Source: Flavobacteriaceae bacterium (GTDB taxonomy: Bacteria > Bacteroidota > Bacteroidia > Flavobacteriales > Flavobacteriaceae). Taken from it: DNA of 64,000 nt. The translations under genes were made by a program, and so were the position numbers. Below the pieces are notes generated by a model. The model saw only the letters and a list, made by a program, of their open reading frames with translations. It made no database searches and had not been told where the DNA came from. Positions 55,776 through 63,154 of this stretch are shown in pieces (position 1 is the first letter of the stretch; every line of letters begins with the position of its first letter). The DNA is taken from assembly GCA_002862755.1 (NCBI GenBank), contig PKDY01000055.1:1-64000 (forward strand), written 5' to 3'.

Positions 55776-56132
55776 ATGTTTTTCTACAGAACCTTAATTT
55801 CATTTTTGCAAGATGATGAATATAGAGATTTACTCATCACCACAATAATGATTGTTTTAGTAGGCACACTTACCTATCATTATTTAGAGGGTTGGAGTAT
55901 AATAGATTCCCTTTATTTCTCTGTTGTGACTTTAACCACCATAGGTTATGGAGATTTTGCTCCTAAAACGGATGGTGGCAAATTATTTACCGTATTGTAT
56001 ATTATAATAGGTATTGGAATGATTTTGAGTTTTATCAATACGATACAGCATCATTACACCCACATGCGGTATAAAGAACGTAAAGAAATACTCAGAAAAA
56101 AATTAAAGCGAGAATCAAAAGCAAACTCCTAA
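55776..56132 (+). CDS. Two-TM potassium channel
   Basis: 118 residues: two membrane segments flanking a pore loop with selectivity filter TTIGYGDFAP, and a basic C-terminal tail with no regulatory RCK domain. It forms a tetrameric K+ channel in the inner membrane. Lack of a ligand domain makes its gating unknown. A weak terminator-like stem AAAACGAA / TTCGTTTT follows (56139-56170). Confidence 0.9.
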   Translation: MFFYRTLISFLQDDEYRDLLITTIMIVLVGTLTYHYLEGWSIIDSLYFSVVTLTTIGYGDFAPKTDGGKLFTVLYIIIGIGMILSFINTIQHHYTHMRYKERKEILRKKLKRESKANS

Positions 56133-56195
56133 AAAACAAAAACGAACCACCAACTGAGGCGATTCGTTTTCAAAAAACATGTTCAAGAGTTACTT

Positions 56196-56660
56196 TTAAT
56201 GCTTTCTATGTCCTTTATGTTTTCCATTAGAATGATAGTGTTTTTTTGCTTTATACTTTCTTTTGTGATCATCAAAATATCTATAAGGTCTATTTCCATG
56301 ATAATCTAAAGCAACTCTATATCCTCTTCTTACATCATAGTGATTGCAATAACTTGGCAAATATCTAGATCTCACCCATCCATTAGAAGTATAATAAATA
56401 TAAACCGATGCGTTATTATCATAATAAGCTTCAATTTCTGGATAGTAATAGTATTCTACGGGTTCATAATGCCCACAGTGTGTAGTGTGTACATGTCTAT
56501 ATTGCGGAGTGTAAGCACGATTGGTATTCGCATTAATACTTACTCCTATTGAAATTTGTGCGTTACTCTTAACGGTAAATAATGAGACAAAAATTAAAAA
56601 TAAAATTGCCGTCAATTTAGTACTGATACTGGTCTCATTTTTTATACTAATCGCTTTCAT
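56196..56660 (-). CDS. Secreted His/Tyr-rich basic protein
   Basis: 154 residues with a signal peptide ending near residue 34 (TVKSNAQ). The mature part is rich in Tyr, His and Arg (HVHTTHCGHYEPVEYYYYPE) and ends in a Lys/His-rich tail (HYHSNGKHKGHRKH). A Cys pair may form a disulfide. Metal binding is possible from composition but unproven. No family name is assigned. Confidence 0.7.
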   Translation of the reverse strand: MKAISIKNETSISTKLTAILFLIFVSLFTVKSNAQISIGVSINANTNRAYTPQYRHVHTTHCGHYEPVEYYYYPEIEAYYDNNASVYIYYTSNGWVRSRYLPSYCNHYDVRRGYRVALDYHGNRPYRYFDDHKRKYKAKKHYHSNGKHKGHRKH

Positions 56661-56714
56661 AATAGATAATTTTATTTGTTAGTATAAGTATAAAACCAAA
56701 TACTGTGCCAAAAC

Positions 56715-56740
56715 AAACTTTCATTTTTTTTTGAAAGTTT
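56715..56740. promoter_or_regulatory. Operator at the gbsR-type regulator promoter
   Basis: Perfect 9-base inverted repeat AAACTTTCA / TGAAAGTTT with an 8-base spacer, overlapping the -33 TTG (56731-56733). A further AAAGTTT-AA-AAACTTT lies between -33 and -7 (56734-56749). The same AACTTTCA-N8-TGAAAGTT recurs at 57315-57338. Confidence 0.6.
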
Positions 56741-56761
56741 AAAAACTTTTATATATCTTTG
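56731..56761 (+). promoter_or_regulatory. Promoter of the gbsR-type regulator
   Basis: TTG (56731-56733), 20 bases, TATCTTTG (56754-56761), a full consensus match. The start site near 56768 rules out the TTG start at 56759 used by the ORF track. Confidence 0.65.
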
Positions 56762-56788
56762 TTTCATCAAAGAGTCTTTCACATAATA

Positions 56789-57295
56789 ATGGAATACAAA
56801 GAAGCAAAAAATAAATTCGTTCAAACTTGGGGAGCCTTAGGTTCTCAATGGGGTATTAATAAAACTATGGCACAAATTCATGCTTTATTAATGGTAAGCA
56901 ACGAACCTGTTTCTATGGAAGATATTATGGAAGAATTGCAAATTTCTCGTGGAAATGCAAGTATGAATATTCGTGCTTTAATGGATTGGGGCATAGTTTA
57001 TAAAGAATTTAAAGCTGGAGAAAGAAGAGAGTTTTTTATAGCAGAAAAAGATTTGGATGAACTAGCCGTAAAAATTTCAAAAGAAAGAAGTAAAAGAGAA
57101 ATTAAACCTGCCTTGAAAGTTTTAAAAGAAGTTTCTTCTATTGAAGCCAACCAAAGTGAGGCTGAAAAACATTTTGTAGAGCAAACTACTAAACTTTATG
57201 ACTTTGTTTTAAAAGCCGATAATGTTTTGGATAAAATTACCGAATACAAAGACAATTGGTTAGCTAGATTAGTAGTTAAAATAATGAAAAAATAA
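56789..57295 (+). CDS. GbsR/MarR family transcriptional regulator
   Basis: 168 residues from ATG 56789 (MEYKEAKNKFVQTWG). A winged HTH of the GbsR type: AQIHALLMVSNEPVSMEDI, LQISRGNASMNIRALMDWG, then a helical C-terminal part. GbsR in Bacillus senses choline and represses betaine genes, but many homologues have other ligands. It precedes a five-gene operon. Both its promoter and the gap before that operon contain the same inverted repeat, which points to autoregulation plus control of the operon. Confidence 0.9.
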   Translation: MEYKEAKNKFVQTWGALGSQWGINKTMAQIHALLMVSNEPVSMEDIMEELQISRGNASMNIRALMDWGIVYKEFKAGERREFFIAEKDLDELAVKISKERSKREIKPALKVLKEVSSIEANQSEAEKHFVEQTTKLYDFVLKADNVLDKITEYKDNWLARLVVKIMKK

Positions 57296-57314
57296 TTTAA
57301 AAAAATTTAATCTT

Positions 57315-57338
57315 AACTTTCAATTTTTTCTGAAAGTT
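57315..57338. promoter_or_regulatory. Second operator copy before the membrane operon
   Basis: AACTTTCA (57315-57322), 8 bases, TGAAAGTT (57331-57338): the same half-sites and the same spacing as at 56715-56740. It lies between the regulator stop and the next start. It lacks a proper T run, so a terminator is less likely than a binding site. Confidence 0.55.
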
Positions 57339-57355
57339 TTAAAAAAACAAGAACC

Positions 57356-57688
57356 ATGGAAACAATTAAATACTGGAATACTTTTGCTATAGGACTACCT
57401 ATTATACTCTTATTTTTAGGCTGTTTAGATGAAGTATTTTTGTTTTACGCTGCTATTTCTACGATGCTAACAGGTCTAATTCAAATTGTTTTAGGGCTAA
57501 AAATGCTATTTGAAGACCCTTCCAATAAGAGTTTACAACTTTATGCAGGAAGCGTTGGTTTATTCTTTTTTACTTGGATAATAAATGCCAGATTCAATTA
57601 CATTGACATCATCACTTATATACTCTTACCCATTCCATTTATTTTAACGGTTTATCTTTCAGTAATTATTTATAACACTAAAAATTAA
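57356..57688 (+). CDS. Small four-TM membrane protein
   Basis: 110 residues, four membrane segments, no large soluble part. The central stretch TGLIQIVLGLKMLFEDPSNK aligns with TGIFQVIAAFLFLLHNPKSK in the N-terminal membrane part of the next protein, as do a following Tyr and FF-xW. The two therefore look like duplicates of one membrane module. Family unknown. First gene of the operon, with 3 bases to the next. Confidence 0.78.
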   Translation: METIKYWNTFAIGLPIILLFLGCLDEVFLFYAAISTMLTGLIQIVLGLKMLFEDPSNKSLQLYAGSVGLFFFTWIINARFNYIDIITYILLPIPFILTVYLSVIIYNTKN

Positions 57689-57691
57689 ATC

Positions 57692-58681
57692 ATGGAATTT
57701 TCATTAAAACACATCAAGTTAATTAATATAACGGCACTTCTCTTTTTACTTTTTGGCGGTTATGGAATTGCTTTTACTGGAATTTTTCAAGTTATTGCAG
57801 CCTTTCTTTTTTTATTACATAATCCTAAAAGCAAATTAATCTATATCTATTTTACTTTAGTTATTATATTTTTCACCTCTTGGGATGGTGGCTTTGGATG
57901 GTTCTTTTTAATTCCTCTCTTTCTGATTTTCTTTTTGACCTATATTATTCATTTTTACAAAAGAATCTCTGTGAGTTTTCTAACGGCAAACTGGAAAAAT
58001 CTGGCTTTAATTAATTATGAAATTAATCCTTCTATTTTAAAGAAATATCTTCCTAAAGGAACCGAACTGGATACTTACAATGAAAAACACTACGTGAGTT
58101 TAGTTGGTTTTCTATTCCAAAATACCAAACTATTAGGTTGGAAAATTCCTTTCCATACCAATTTTGAGGAAGTAAACTTGCGTTTTTATGTAAAACGTTT
58201 TGAAAATAACGAATGGAAACGTGGGGTTGTTTTCATTAAAGAAATTGTTCCAAAACCTGCCCTAACATTAGTTGCCAATACCATTTATAAGGAACATTAT
58301 AAAACCTTACCTATGAAACATAGTAGTATGCCTTTAGGAAATAATTCTAAATTAAGTTACCAATGGAAATACAATAATTTTTGGAATACAATCGAACTCA
58401 TTACAGAAAAAGAATTGCTTCCCATTGAGAAAAATACAGAAGCCGAATTTATTTGTGAACATTATTTTGGATATACCAAAAAAAATAATCTAATCACTTT
58501 TGAGTATGAAGTGAAACATCCAAGATGGAAACAATATAAAGTAGTTAAAACCGAAATAAAAGTTGATTTCGAAGCCGTTTATGGATCAGACTTTGGGTTT
58601 TTAAAAAATACAGAACCAACTTCTGTTATTCTGGCTAAAGGTTCTGAAATAAGTGTTGAAAATAAAAAAAGAATATCATGA
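57692..58681 (+). CDS. DUF2071 (YqjF-like) protein fused to a membrane module
   Basis: 329 residues. Residues 1-95 contain four membrane segments related to the preceding small protein; residues 100-325 are a DUF2071 domain (NWKNLALINYEINPSILKKYLPKG, VSLVGFLFQNTKLLG, EVNLRFYVKRF). YqjF-like proteins usually lack such a membrane part. Function unknown. Its stop overlaps the DCC gene start (ATGA), so they are translationally coupled. Confidence 0.85.
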   Translation: MEFSLKHIKLINITALLFLLFGGYGIAFTGIFQVIAAFLFLLHNPKSKLIYIYFTLVIIFFTSWDGGFGWFFLIPLFLIFFLTYIIHFYKRISVSFLTANWKNLALINYEINPSILKKYLPKGTELDTYNEKHYVSLVGFLFQNTKLLGWKIPFHTNFEEVNLRFYVKRFENNEWKRGVVFIKEIVPKPALTLVANTIYKEHYKTLPMKHSSMPLGNNSKLSYQWKYNNFWNTIELITEKELLPIEKNTEAEFICEHYFGYTKKNNLITFEYEVKHPRWKQYKVVKTEIKVDFEAVYGSDFGFLKNTEPTSVILAKGSEISVENKKRIS

Positions 58682-59499
58682 AAACCTTAACGAACCATAC
58701 ACTACTCTATGACGAAGATTGCCCTATGTGCAACTTATACACTGCTGGATTCATCAAAGCCAACATGCTAGACCAAAACGGACGGAAAGCATTTGTTACC
58801 CTAACAGATAAAGAACTAACCTATATAGATGTAGATAAAGCCAAAAATGAAATTGCATTAGTAGATAATACGAATAACACCGTTTTCTATGGAATAGATA
58901 GTTTATTACAAATAATAGGCACTTCTTTTCCTTGGATTCAAAAAGTAGGCAATTGGAAACCTATCAATTTCTTTTTAAAAAAGCTATACAAATTCATTTC
59001 CTATAATCGAAAAGTAATAGCTCCAAGCAAAATAACCGATTCAAATAAGCTAGAATGCACCCCTGATTTCAATGTTCATTATCGTATTTTATATATTGTT
59101 TTAGCCACTTTATTTACAGCTTTTGCATTGTTTCAATATGCTAAATTAGTACCATTCCTATCAAATGCTCTTTTTGGTAAAGAATTAGCATTAGCACTAG
59201 GACAAATAGGTTTTCAATATCTTTTTATTCGTAAGATTAACAAACAAGATCAACTCCATTATATCGGAAATTTAATTACTGTTTCTGTAATGGGAAGCTT
59301 GCTTTTACTTCCAATACTTATTCTAAATCAATTTGTAGCTCTCCATGAATACATTGCTCTAGGTTGGTTTGGTATCACCGTAAACCTAATGATTCTGGAA
59401 CATTACAGAAGAATCAACCTGTTACAATTACCAAAACACCTAACATTAACGTGGATTTTGTATCGCATCTTAGCATTACCCTTCTTAATAATCTTTTAA
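58678..59499 (+). CDS. DCC family thiol-disulfide oxidoreductase with membrane tail
   Basis: 273 residues. The N-terminal DUF393 domain has the hallmark YDEDCPMCNLY (about residues 11-21), a CxxC redox pair in a thioredoxin-like setting. Residues 135-273 add four membrane segments (HYRILYIVLATLFTAFALFQ onward), unlike the usual 130-residue form. It likely acts on thiols at the inner membrane. Overlaps the previous gene by 4 bases; 4 bases separate it from the next. Confidence 0.87.
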   Translation: MKTLTNHTLLYDEDCPMCNLYTAGFIKANMLDQNGRKAFVTLTDKELTYIDVDKAKNEIALVDNTNNTVFYGIDSLLQIIGTSFPWIQKVGNWKPINFFLKKLYKFISYNRKVIAPSKITDSNKLECTPDFNVHYRILYIVLATLFTAFALFQYAKLVPFLSNALFGKELALALGQIGFQYLFIRKINKQDQLHYIGNLITVSVMGSLLLLPILILNQFVALHEYIALGWFGITVNLMILEHYRRINLLQLPKHLTLTWILYRILALPFLIIF

Positions 59500-59503
59500 A
59501 AAA

Positions 59504-60415
59504 ATGAAAAAAATAGTTATAGCTGCTGGAACTGGATTTTTAGGCAACGTTTTAATTCGCTATTTCAAACATAAATGTGATGAAATTGTGGTGTTAACGC
59601 GTGGAAAATCTGAAATTAAAAATAGCATAAAATATGTACATTGGAACGCAAAAAGACTTACCGGTTGGGAAACCGAATTAGAAAATGCAACCGCTTTAAT
59701 TAATTTAGCAGGGAAATCGGTGGATTGTCGTTATACTGAAGCGAATAAAAAAGAGATTTTAGATTCTCGGATTGATAGTACTGCCATTTTAAATATTGCG
59801 GTTTTAAGTTGCAAAAATCCACCTCAACATTGGTTAAACTCTTCAACAGCTACCATTTACAGACATTCGGAAGACAAACAAATGACAGAACGTAATGGAG
59901 AAATTGGAGAAGATTTTTCGATGAATGTGGCCAAGACTTGGGAACAAACCTTTTTTGAAGTACCTACTAAAAACAGCTTAAAAACTGCTTTACGCACTTC
60001 TATTGTCCTAGGTAAAAAAGGAGGAGCATTTGTACCTTTAAAACGATTGGTTTTATTGGGATTAGGTGGCAAACAAGGCAAGGGTAACCAATATATTAGT
60101 TGGATACACGAATATGATTTTGCTAGCGCTATAGCATTTATTTTGGAACATCAATTAACTGGTGTTGTTAATATTGTAAGCCCAATACCTACACCAAACA
60201 CAACATTTATGAAGCAATTACGAAAAGGTGTTGGTATACCCATTGGTCTTCCTACTCTAACTCCCCTATTGAAGTTAGGGGCAAAAATTATTGGCACCGA
60301 AACAGAGTTAGTATTAAAAAGTAGAAATGTGATTCCGAATCGATTGCTTCAAGAAGGGTTTCAGTTTCAATTTGATACCTTAGAAAAAACAATTACAGAT
60401 TTAGTAAAATCATGA
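59504..60415 (+). CDS. TIGR01777 family NAD-dependent epimerase-like protein
   Basis: 303 residues, an extended SDR. Cofactor motif AAGTGFLGNVLIRYF, ALINLAGKSVDCRYTEANKKEI, and a characteristic end (NVIPNRLLQEGFQFQFDTLE). The YfcH/SulA-type family has no established substrate. The gene is coupled with the SRPBCC gene by an ATGA overlap; TIGR01777 and SRPBCC genes are often adjacent in bacteria. Confidence 0.9.
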   Translation: MKKIVIAAGTGFLGNVLIRYFKHKCDEIVVLTRGKSEIKNSIKYVHWNAKRLTGWETELENATALINLAGKSVDCRYTEANKKEILDSRIDSTAILNIAVLSCKNPPQHWLNSSTATIYRHSEDKQMTERNGEIGEDFSMNVAKTWEQTFFEVPTKNSLKTALRTSIVLGKKGGAFVPLKRLVLLGLGGKQGKGNQYISWIHEYDFASAIAFILEHQLTGVVNIVSPIPTPNTTFMKQLRKGVGIPIGLPTLTPLLKLGAKIIGTETELVLKSRNVIPNRLLQEGFQFQFDTLEKTITDLVKS

Positions 60416-60879
60416 CCACATTGCATCTACATACCGTGATAAAAGCACCTTGTCACATTGTTTTTGATACGGCAAGAAACATTGATATGCATCAACAATC
60501 TGCCTCCAAAACAAAAGAGAAAGCCATTGCAGGTAAAACTTCAGGATTAATCGAGTTAGGAGAAACTGTAACCTGGAAAGGGAAACATTTTGGTTTTTAT
60601 ATCAAACATCAAAGTATTATAAGTAAAATGAAATATCCTTCTTTATTTGTGGATGAACAACTAAAAGGTCATTTTAAAACTTTTAAACATACGCATATGT
60701 TTGAAGAACAAAATGGAATAACAATAATGCAAGATATTTTAGAATATGAAACCCCTTATGGCATTTTTGGAAAGTTATTTGACAAATTGTTTTTAAAAAA
60801 GCATTTGATAAATTTTATAATTTATAGAAATGCGTTTTTAAAAGACGCCTCAGAAAAAAGAACAAAAGAGTTGTTTTAA
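60412..60879 (+). CDS. SRPBCC (START-like) family protein
   Basis: 155 residues, one helix-grip fold with a hydrophobic cavity (HTVIKAPCHIVFDTARNIDMHQQS, MQDILEYETPYGIFGKLFDKLF). It probably binds a lipid or other apolar ligand. Last gene of the regulated operon; its end overlaps by 4 bases the end of the convergent unknown gene. Confidence 0.87.
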   Translation: MTTLHLHTVIKAPCHIVFDTARNIDMHQQSASKTKEKAIAGKTSGLIELGETVTWKGKHFGFYIKHQSIISKMKYPSLFVDEQLKGHFKTFKHTHMFEEQNGITIMQDILEYETPYGIFGKLFDKLFLKKHLINFIIYRNAFLKDASEKRTKELF

Positions 60880-61787
60880 CTCATTAATTGCTGTGTTTTT
60901 TCAACCTGAAGTGCTAACATCAAAACACTTTTTTTAACAGAACTAATGCTAACAATCAAGTTGTTTTCCTCATCTAGTTTCTTTTCAAAATTTGAATTTT
61001 CAACATTCGGGCAAAATGAATTATCTAAATTATATGAATTGTATTTTAAACTATCCAAATATTCTTCTTTGTAATCTCCAACAATTTGAAGCTTTAATTC
61101 CATTCCTGAAGCTACTAAAACTCCTGTAGTAATATAATTCAAGATACCATTAGTACCAAATACACTATCCCAAGTGATTAGCCCTGATTCTGTAATCCAA
61201 TTATTCTGATTTTTATAAGCGGTTGTAAAAGCAGCACTGCTATACCAGTTACCATATTGTATAGATATAAGAGCTACTTTATCAAAATGTAATTTAAAAA
61301 CAAATTTAATTGGTTTAATCCCATTATCTAACTTTAGTGCAGTTGCAGGCATTATTAAACTAGAAAAAAATGGAACTTTATCGTTCTCATTAAAAGTGAA
61401 ATTTGAAGAATCAAAAGTAAAATCATATGACACTCCGTTAGCAATTGCTGTATCAATTTGATTTAAATTCGGACTATAGTAAGGAATATCGGTAGTATTG
61501 CATTGTAACCAATTCTCTTTATTGATATAATTTTTCTTAGCAATATCTGTTACGAAAGCTGCCTTTTGAGCTTGCAATATTTCTCCATAAATTGCACTAA
61601 ATTGTTTTTGCTTACTATTTTTTTTAACAAAAAAACGCTCATTTTGAACAACATCAAATAAAGAAAATAAATCACAATCGTTATTTGGAAGTATTGGAAA
61701 AAAAGGAAACCATCTTAAGTTTTTATCATCTATAGACAAACTAGACGCTATATGAGCTATAATGTATTGTTCGTATGTATTTATCAT
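60876..61787 (-). CDS. Unrecognised protein, paralogue of the next gene
   Basis: 303 residues with no signal peptide or membrane segment. It aligns with the 324-residue neighbour over about 200 residues: IPYYSPNLNQID, DFTFDSSNF, FKLHFDKVALISIQYGNWYSS, FTTAYKNQNNW, TWDSVFGTNG, GVLVASGMELKL. I do not recognise the family. The C-terminal helix is lineage-specific. The pair is transcribed in one direction with 99 bases and a terminator-like hairpin in between. Confidence 0.75.
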   Translation of the reverse strand: MINTYEQYIIAHIASSLSIDDKNLRWFPFFPILPNNDCDLFSLFDVVQNERFFVKKNSKQKQFSAIYGEILQAQKAAFVTDIAKKNYINKENWLQCNTTDIPYYSPNLNQIDTAIANGVSYDFTFDSSNFTFNENDKVPFFSSLIMPATALKLDNGIKPIKFVFKLHFDKVALISIQYGNWYSSAAFTTAYKNQNNWITESGLITWDSVFGTNGILNYITTGVLVASGMELKLQIVGDYKEEYLDSLKYNSYNLDNSFCPNVENSNFEKKLDEENNLIVSISSVKKSVLMLALQVEKTQQLMS

Positions 61788-61837
61788 AACTATTTATTTT
61801 CTATTAAATTAAAACGAATTCACATTCACCAATAAAA

Positions 61838-61869
61838 AGAGAGCATAGTAGAAAAACAATATGCTCTCT
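61838..61869 (-). terminator. Terminator between the two paralogues
   Basis: AGAGAGCATA / TATGCTCTCT with a 12-base loop, followed on the - strand by TTTTATT. 18 bases after the upstream paralogue stop. Confidence 0.7.
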
Positions 61870-61886
61870 TAAAATTGAAAATAATG

Positions 61887-62861
61887 TTAAATCATTCTAG
61901 AATCTGAAACACCACCCATTGCAACACTTGTTGGAATAACTCCCATCCCAAAAATTTGCAAACTTCCTGGTTTACATGTAATTGTTGTAGTAATAGATCC
62001 GTCTGCATTATGCGTATGAGTTTGTGTAGCCATTGAACTTGAAGAAGAAGTATAAAAAGGCCAAACATTTGTATTCTTATTACTAACAATCTGTGAATAA
62101 TCATATTCTGAATAAGAAGCATGAGATGTTGTTGTAATAGTATAACCGTTTACTAACAAAACTTGGTTGGCAATTGTTTGACAAGAACCTTTTGGTCCAA
62201 AAACTTTATCCCAAGCTTCCTGCCCATCAGTCCATTTAGAAACATTTTTGTATTGATCCGTAAAGAAACCTTGTGTAAACCAACCACCAGCTCTGACTTG
62301 TAAATAAGCATATTTATCAAAAGTGATATCAACAGTTATTCTAGAAGAAGAAGCTGTTTCATTTAATTGTGTTGAAACTGTACTTGATGAAGTTCCCCAA
62401 AAACCAACACCTGCTGAACTTGTACTTTTAGCCCATGATGAACTAATATCACTATTAGCTGTTGCAGAATCAAAACTAACTGTTGCAGAAGAACCATTAT
62501 TAACTTGATTATATAAATCTGCAAAGTCTGGGGAATAAATAGGATCAACAGCTACATTACCATCTACCCAATATTTTGGGTTCATATAGTTGTTTTCTGC
62601 TAATTTACTTAAAAATCCAGGAATAGCGCCACCTATAACGATTTGCATATTACCGTTTAATCCATTCACAGGATTACTAGTATACAATGTTGAAACTGAT
62701 TCTGGAGGAATTCCATCTACAAAGTTATAAACTCCTGATGCACTTGTTTGTACTGGTAAAACACCTTGAATTAATTGAAATTGTTGATTGCTTAAATGTA
62801 ATGATTCGCAAAGTGTGTTGTATAACCCTGCGGTTGAACTTGGAAGAGATGCGTTATCCAT
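61887..62861 (-). CDS. Unrecognised Ser-rich protein, paralogue of the previous gene
   Basis: 324 residues, no signal peptide, no Cys cluster. Shares with its neighbour DPIYSPDFADLYNQV, VSFDSAT, DITFDKYAYLQVRAGGWFT, FFTDQYKNVSKW, AWDKVFGPKG and QVLLVNGYTI. Low-complexity Ser/Thr stretches (SSSAGVGFWGTSSSTVS; TSSSSS) interrupt the conserved blocks. A leader of unusual structure lies upstream with two palindromes. Function unknown; the repeated Trp and Tyr suggest a beta-rich ligand-binding fold, which is a guess. Confidence 0.75.
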   Translation of the reverse strand: MDNASLPSSTAGLYNTLCESLHLSNQQFQLIQGVLPVQTSASGVYNFVDGIPPESVSTLYTSNPVNGLNGNMQIVIGGAIPGFLSKLAENNYMNPKYWVDGNVAVDPIYSPDFADLYNQVNNGSSATVSFDSATANSDISSSWAKSTSSAGVGFWGTSSSTVSTQLNETASSSRITVDITFDKYAYLQVRAGGWFTQGFFTDQYKNVSKWTDGQEAWDKVFGPKGSCQTIANQVLLVNGYTITTTSHASYSEYDYSQIVSNKNTNVWPFYTSSSSSMATQTHTHNADGSITTTITCKPGSLQIFGMGVIPTSVAMGGVSDSRMI

Positions 62862-62879
62862 AATTGTATTTATTTGTTT

Positions 62880-62893
62880 CCTTACTCGTAAGG
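62880..62893. promoter_or_regulatory. Palindrome in the leader of the 324-residue paralogue
   Basis: CCTTAC-TC-GTAAGG, six-base perfect arms with a two-base gap, ending 19 bases before the start codon. A possible operator or translational control hairpin. Confidence 0.4.
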
Positions 62894-62948
62894 CTTTTCA
62901 GGTTACGCCTCGTTTTTTAATGTGATTTCTGAACTTCACCTATGCTTT

Positions 62949-62960
62949 TGTAATATTACA
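62949..62960. promoter_or_regulatory. Perfect palindrome upstream of the 324-residue paralogue
   Basis: TGTAATATTACA is its own reverse complement. It is about 90 bases upstream of the start codon, where promoter or operator elements are expected. Confidence 0.4.
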
Positions 62961-63120
62961 TGGTAAAATTACTTTTTAACACAGGAAACCACTAGCGTAC
63001 AAATAACTGATTTACAAATAAGTACAATCACCTAGACTCAGATAAAAAGTACCTATTCTTCCTTTACAGTAAAAATAATGGGTCTCTTTTTAGAATATAA
63101 AATGTAAAGCAACTCCATAA

Positions 63121-63151
63121 AAAAAGCGCCATTTAGAAAATGGCGCTTTTT
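63121..63151 (-). terminator. Terminator after the edge-truncated gene
   Basis: Stem AAAAAGCGCCATT / AATGGCGCTTTTT with a short loop; T run in both directions. It begins 4 bases after the stop of the truncated gene. Confidence 0.87.
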
Positions 63152-63154
63152 TTA

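Larger units (their letters stand above)
62862..63154. other. Intergenic region with two palindromes
   Basis: 293 bases between the unknown paralogue and the edge-truncated gene. It contains CCTTACTCGTAAGG (62880-62893), the 12-base palindrome TGTAATATTACA (62949-62960) and a terminator at the right end. No coding frame is seen. Confidence 0.6.

Noticed and set aside
57315-57338. Rho-independent terminator after the regulator
   Set aside because: The stem is not followed by a T run but by TTAAAAAAA, and the half-sites and spacing match the site at the regulator promoter. An operator fits better.
61892-62122. 76-residue ORF within the Ser-rich paralogue
   Set aside because: Same strand but another frame, made of Leu/Ile/Gln-rich low-complexity sequence; a shadow of the real gene.
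62881-62912. Riboswitch in the leader of the Ser-rich paralogue
   Set aside because: The region can form small stems but matches no riboswitch core I know; kept only as palindromes.
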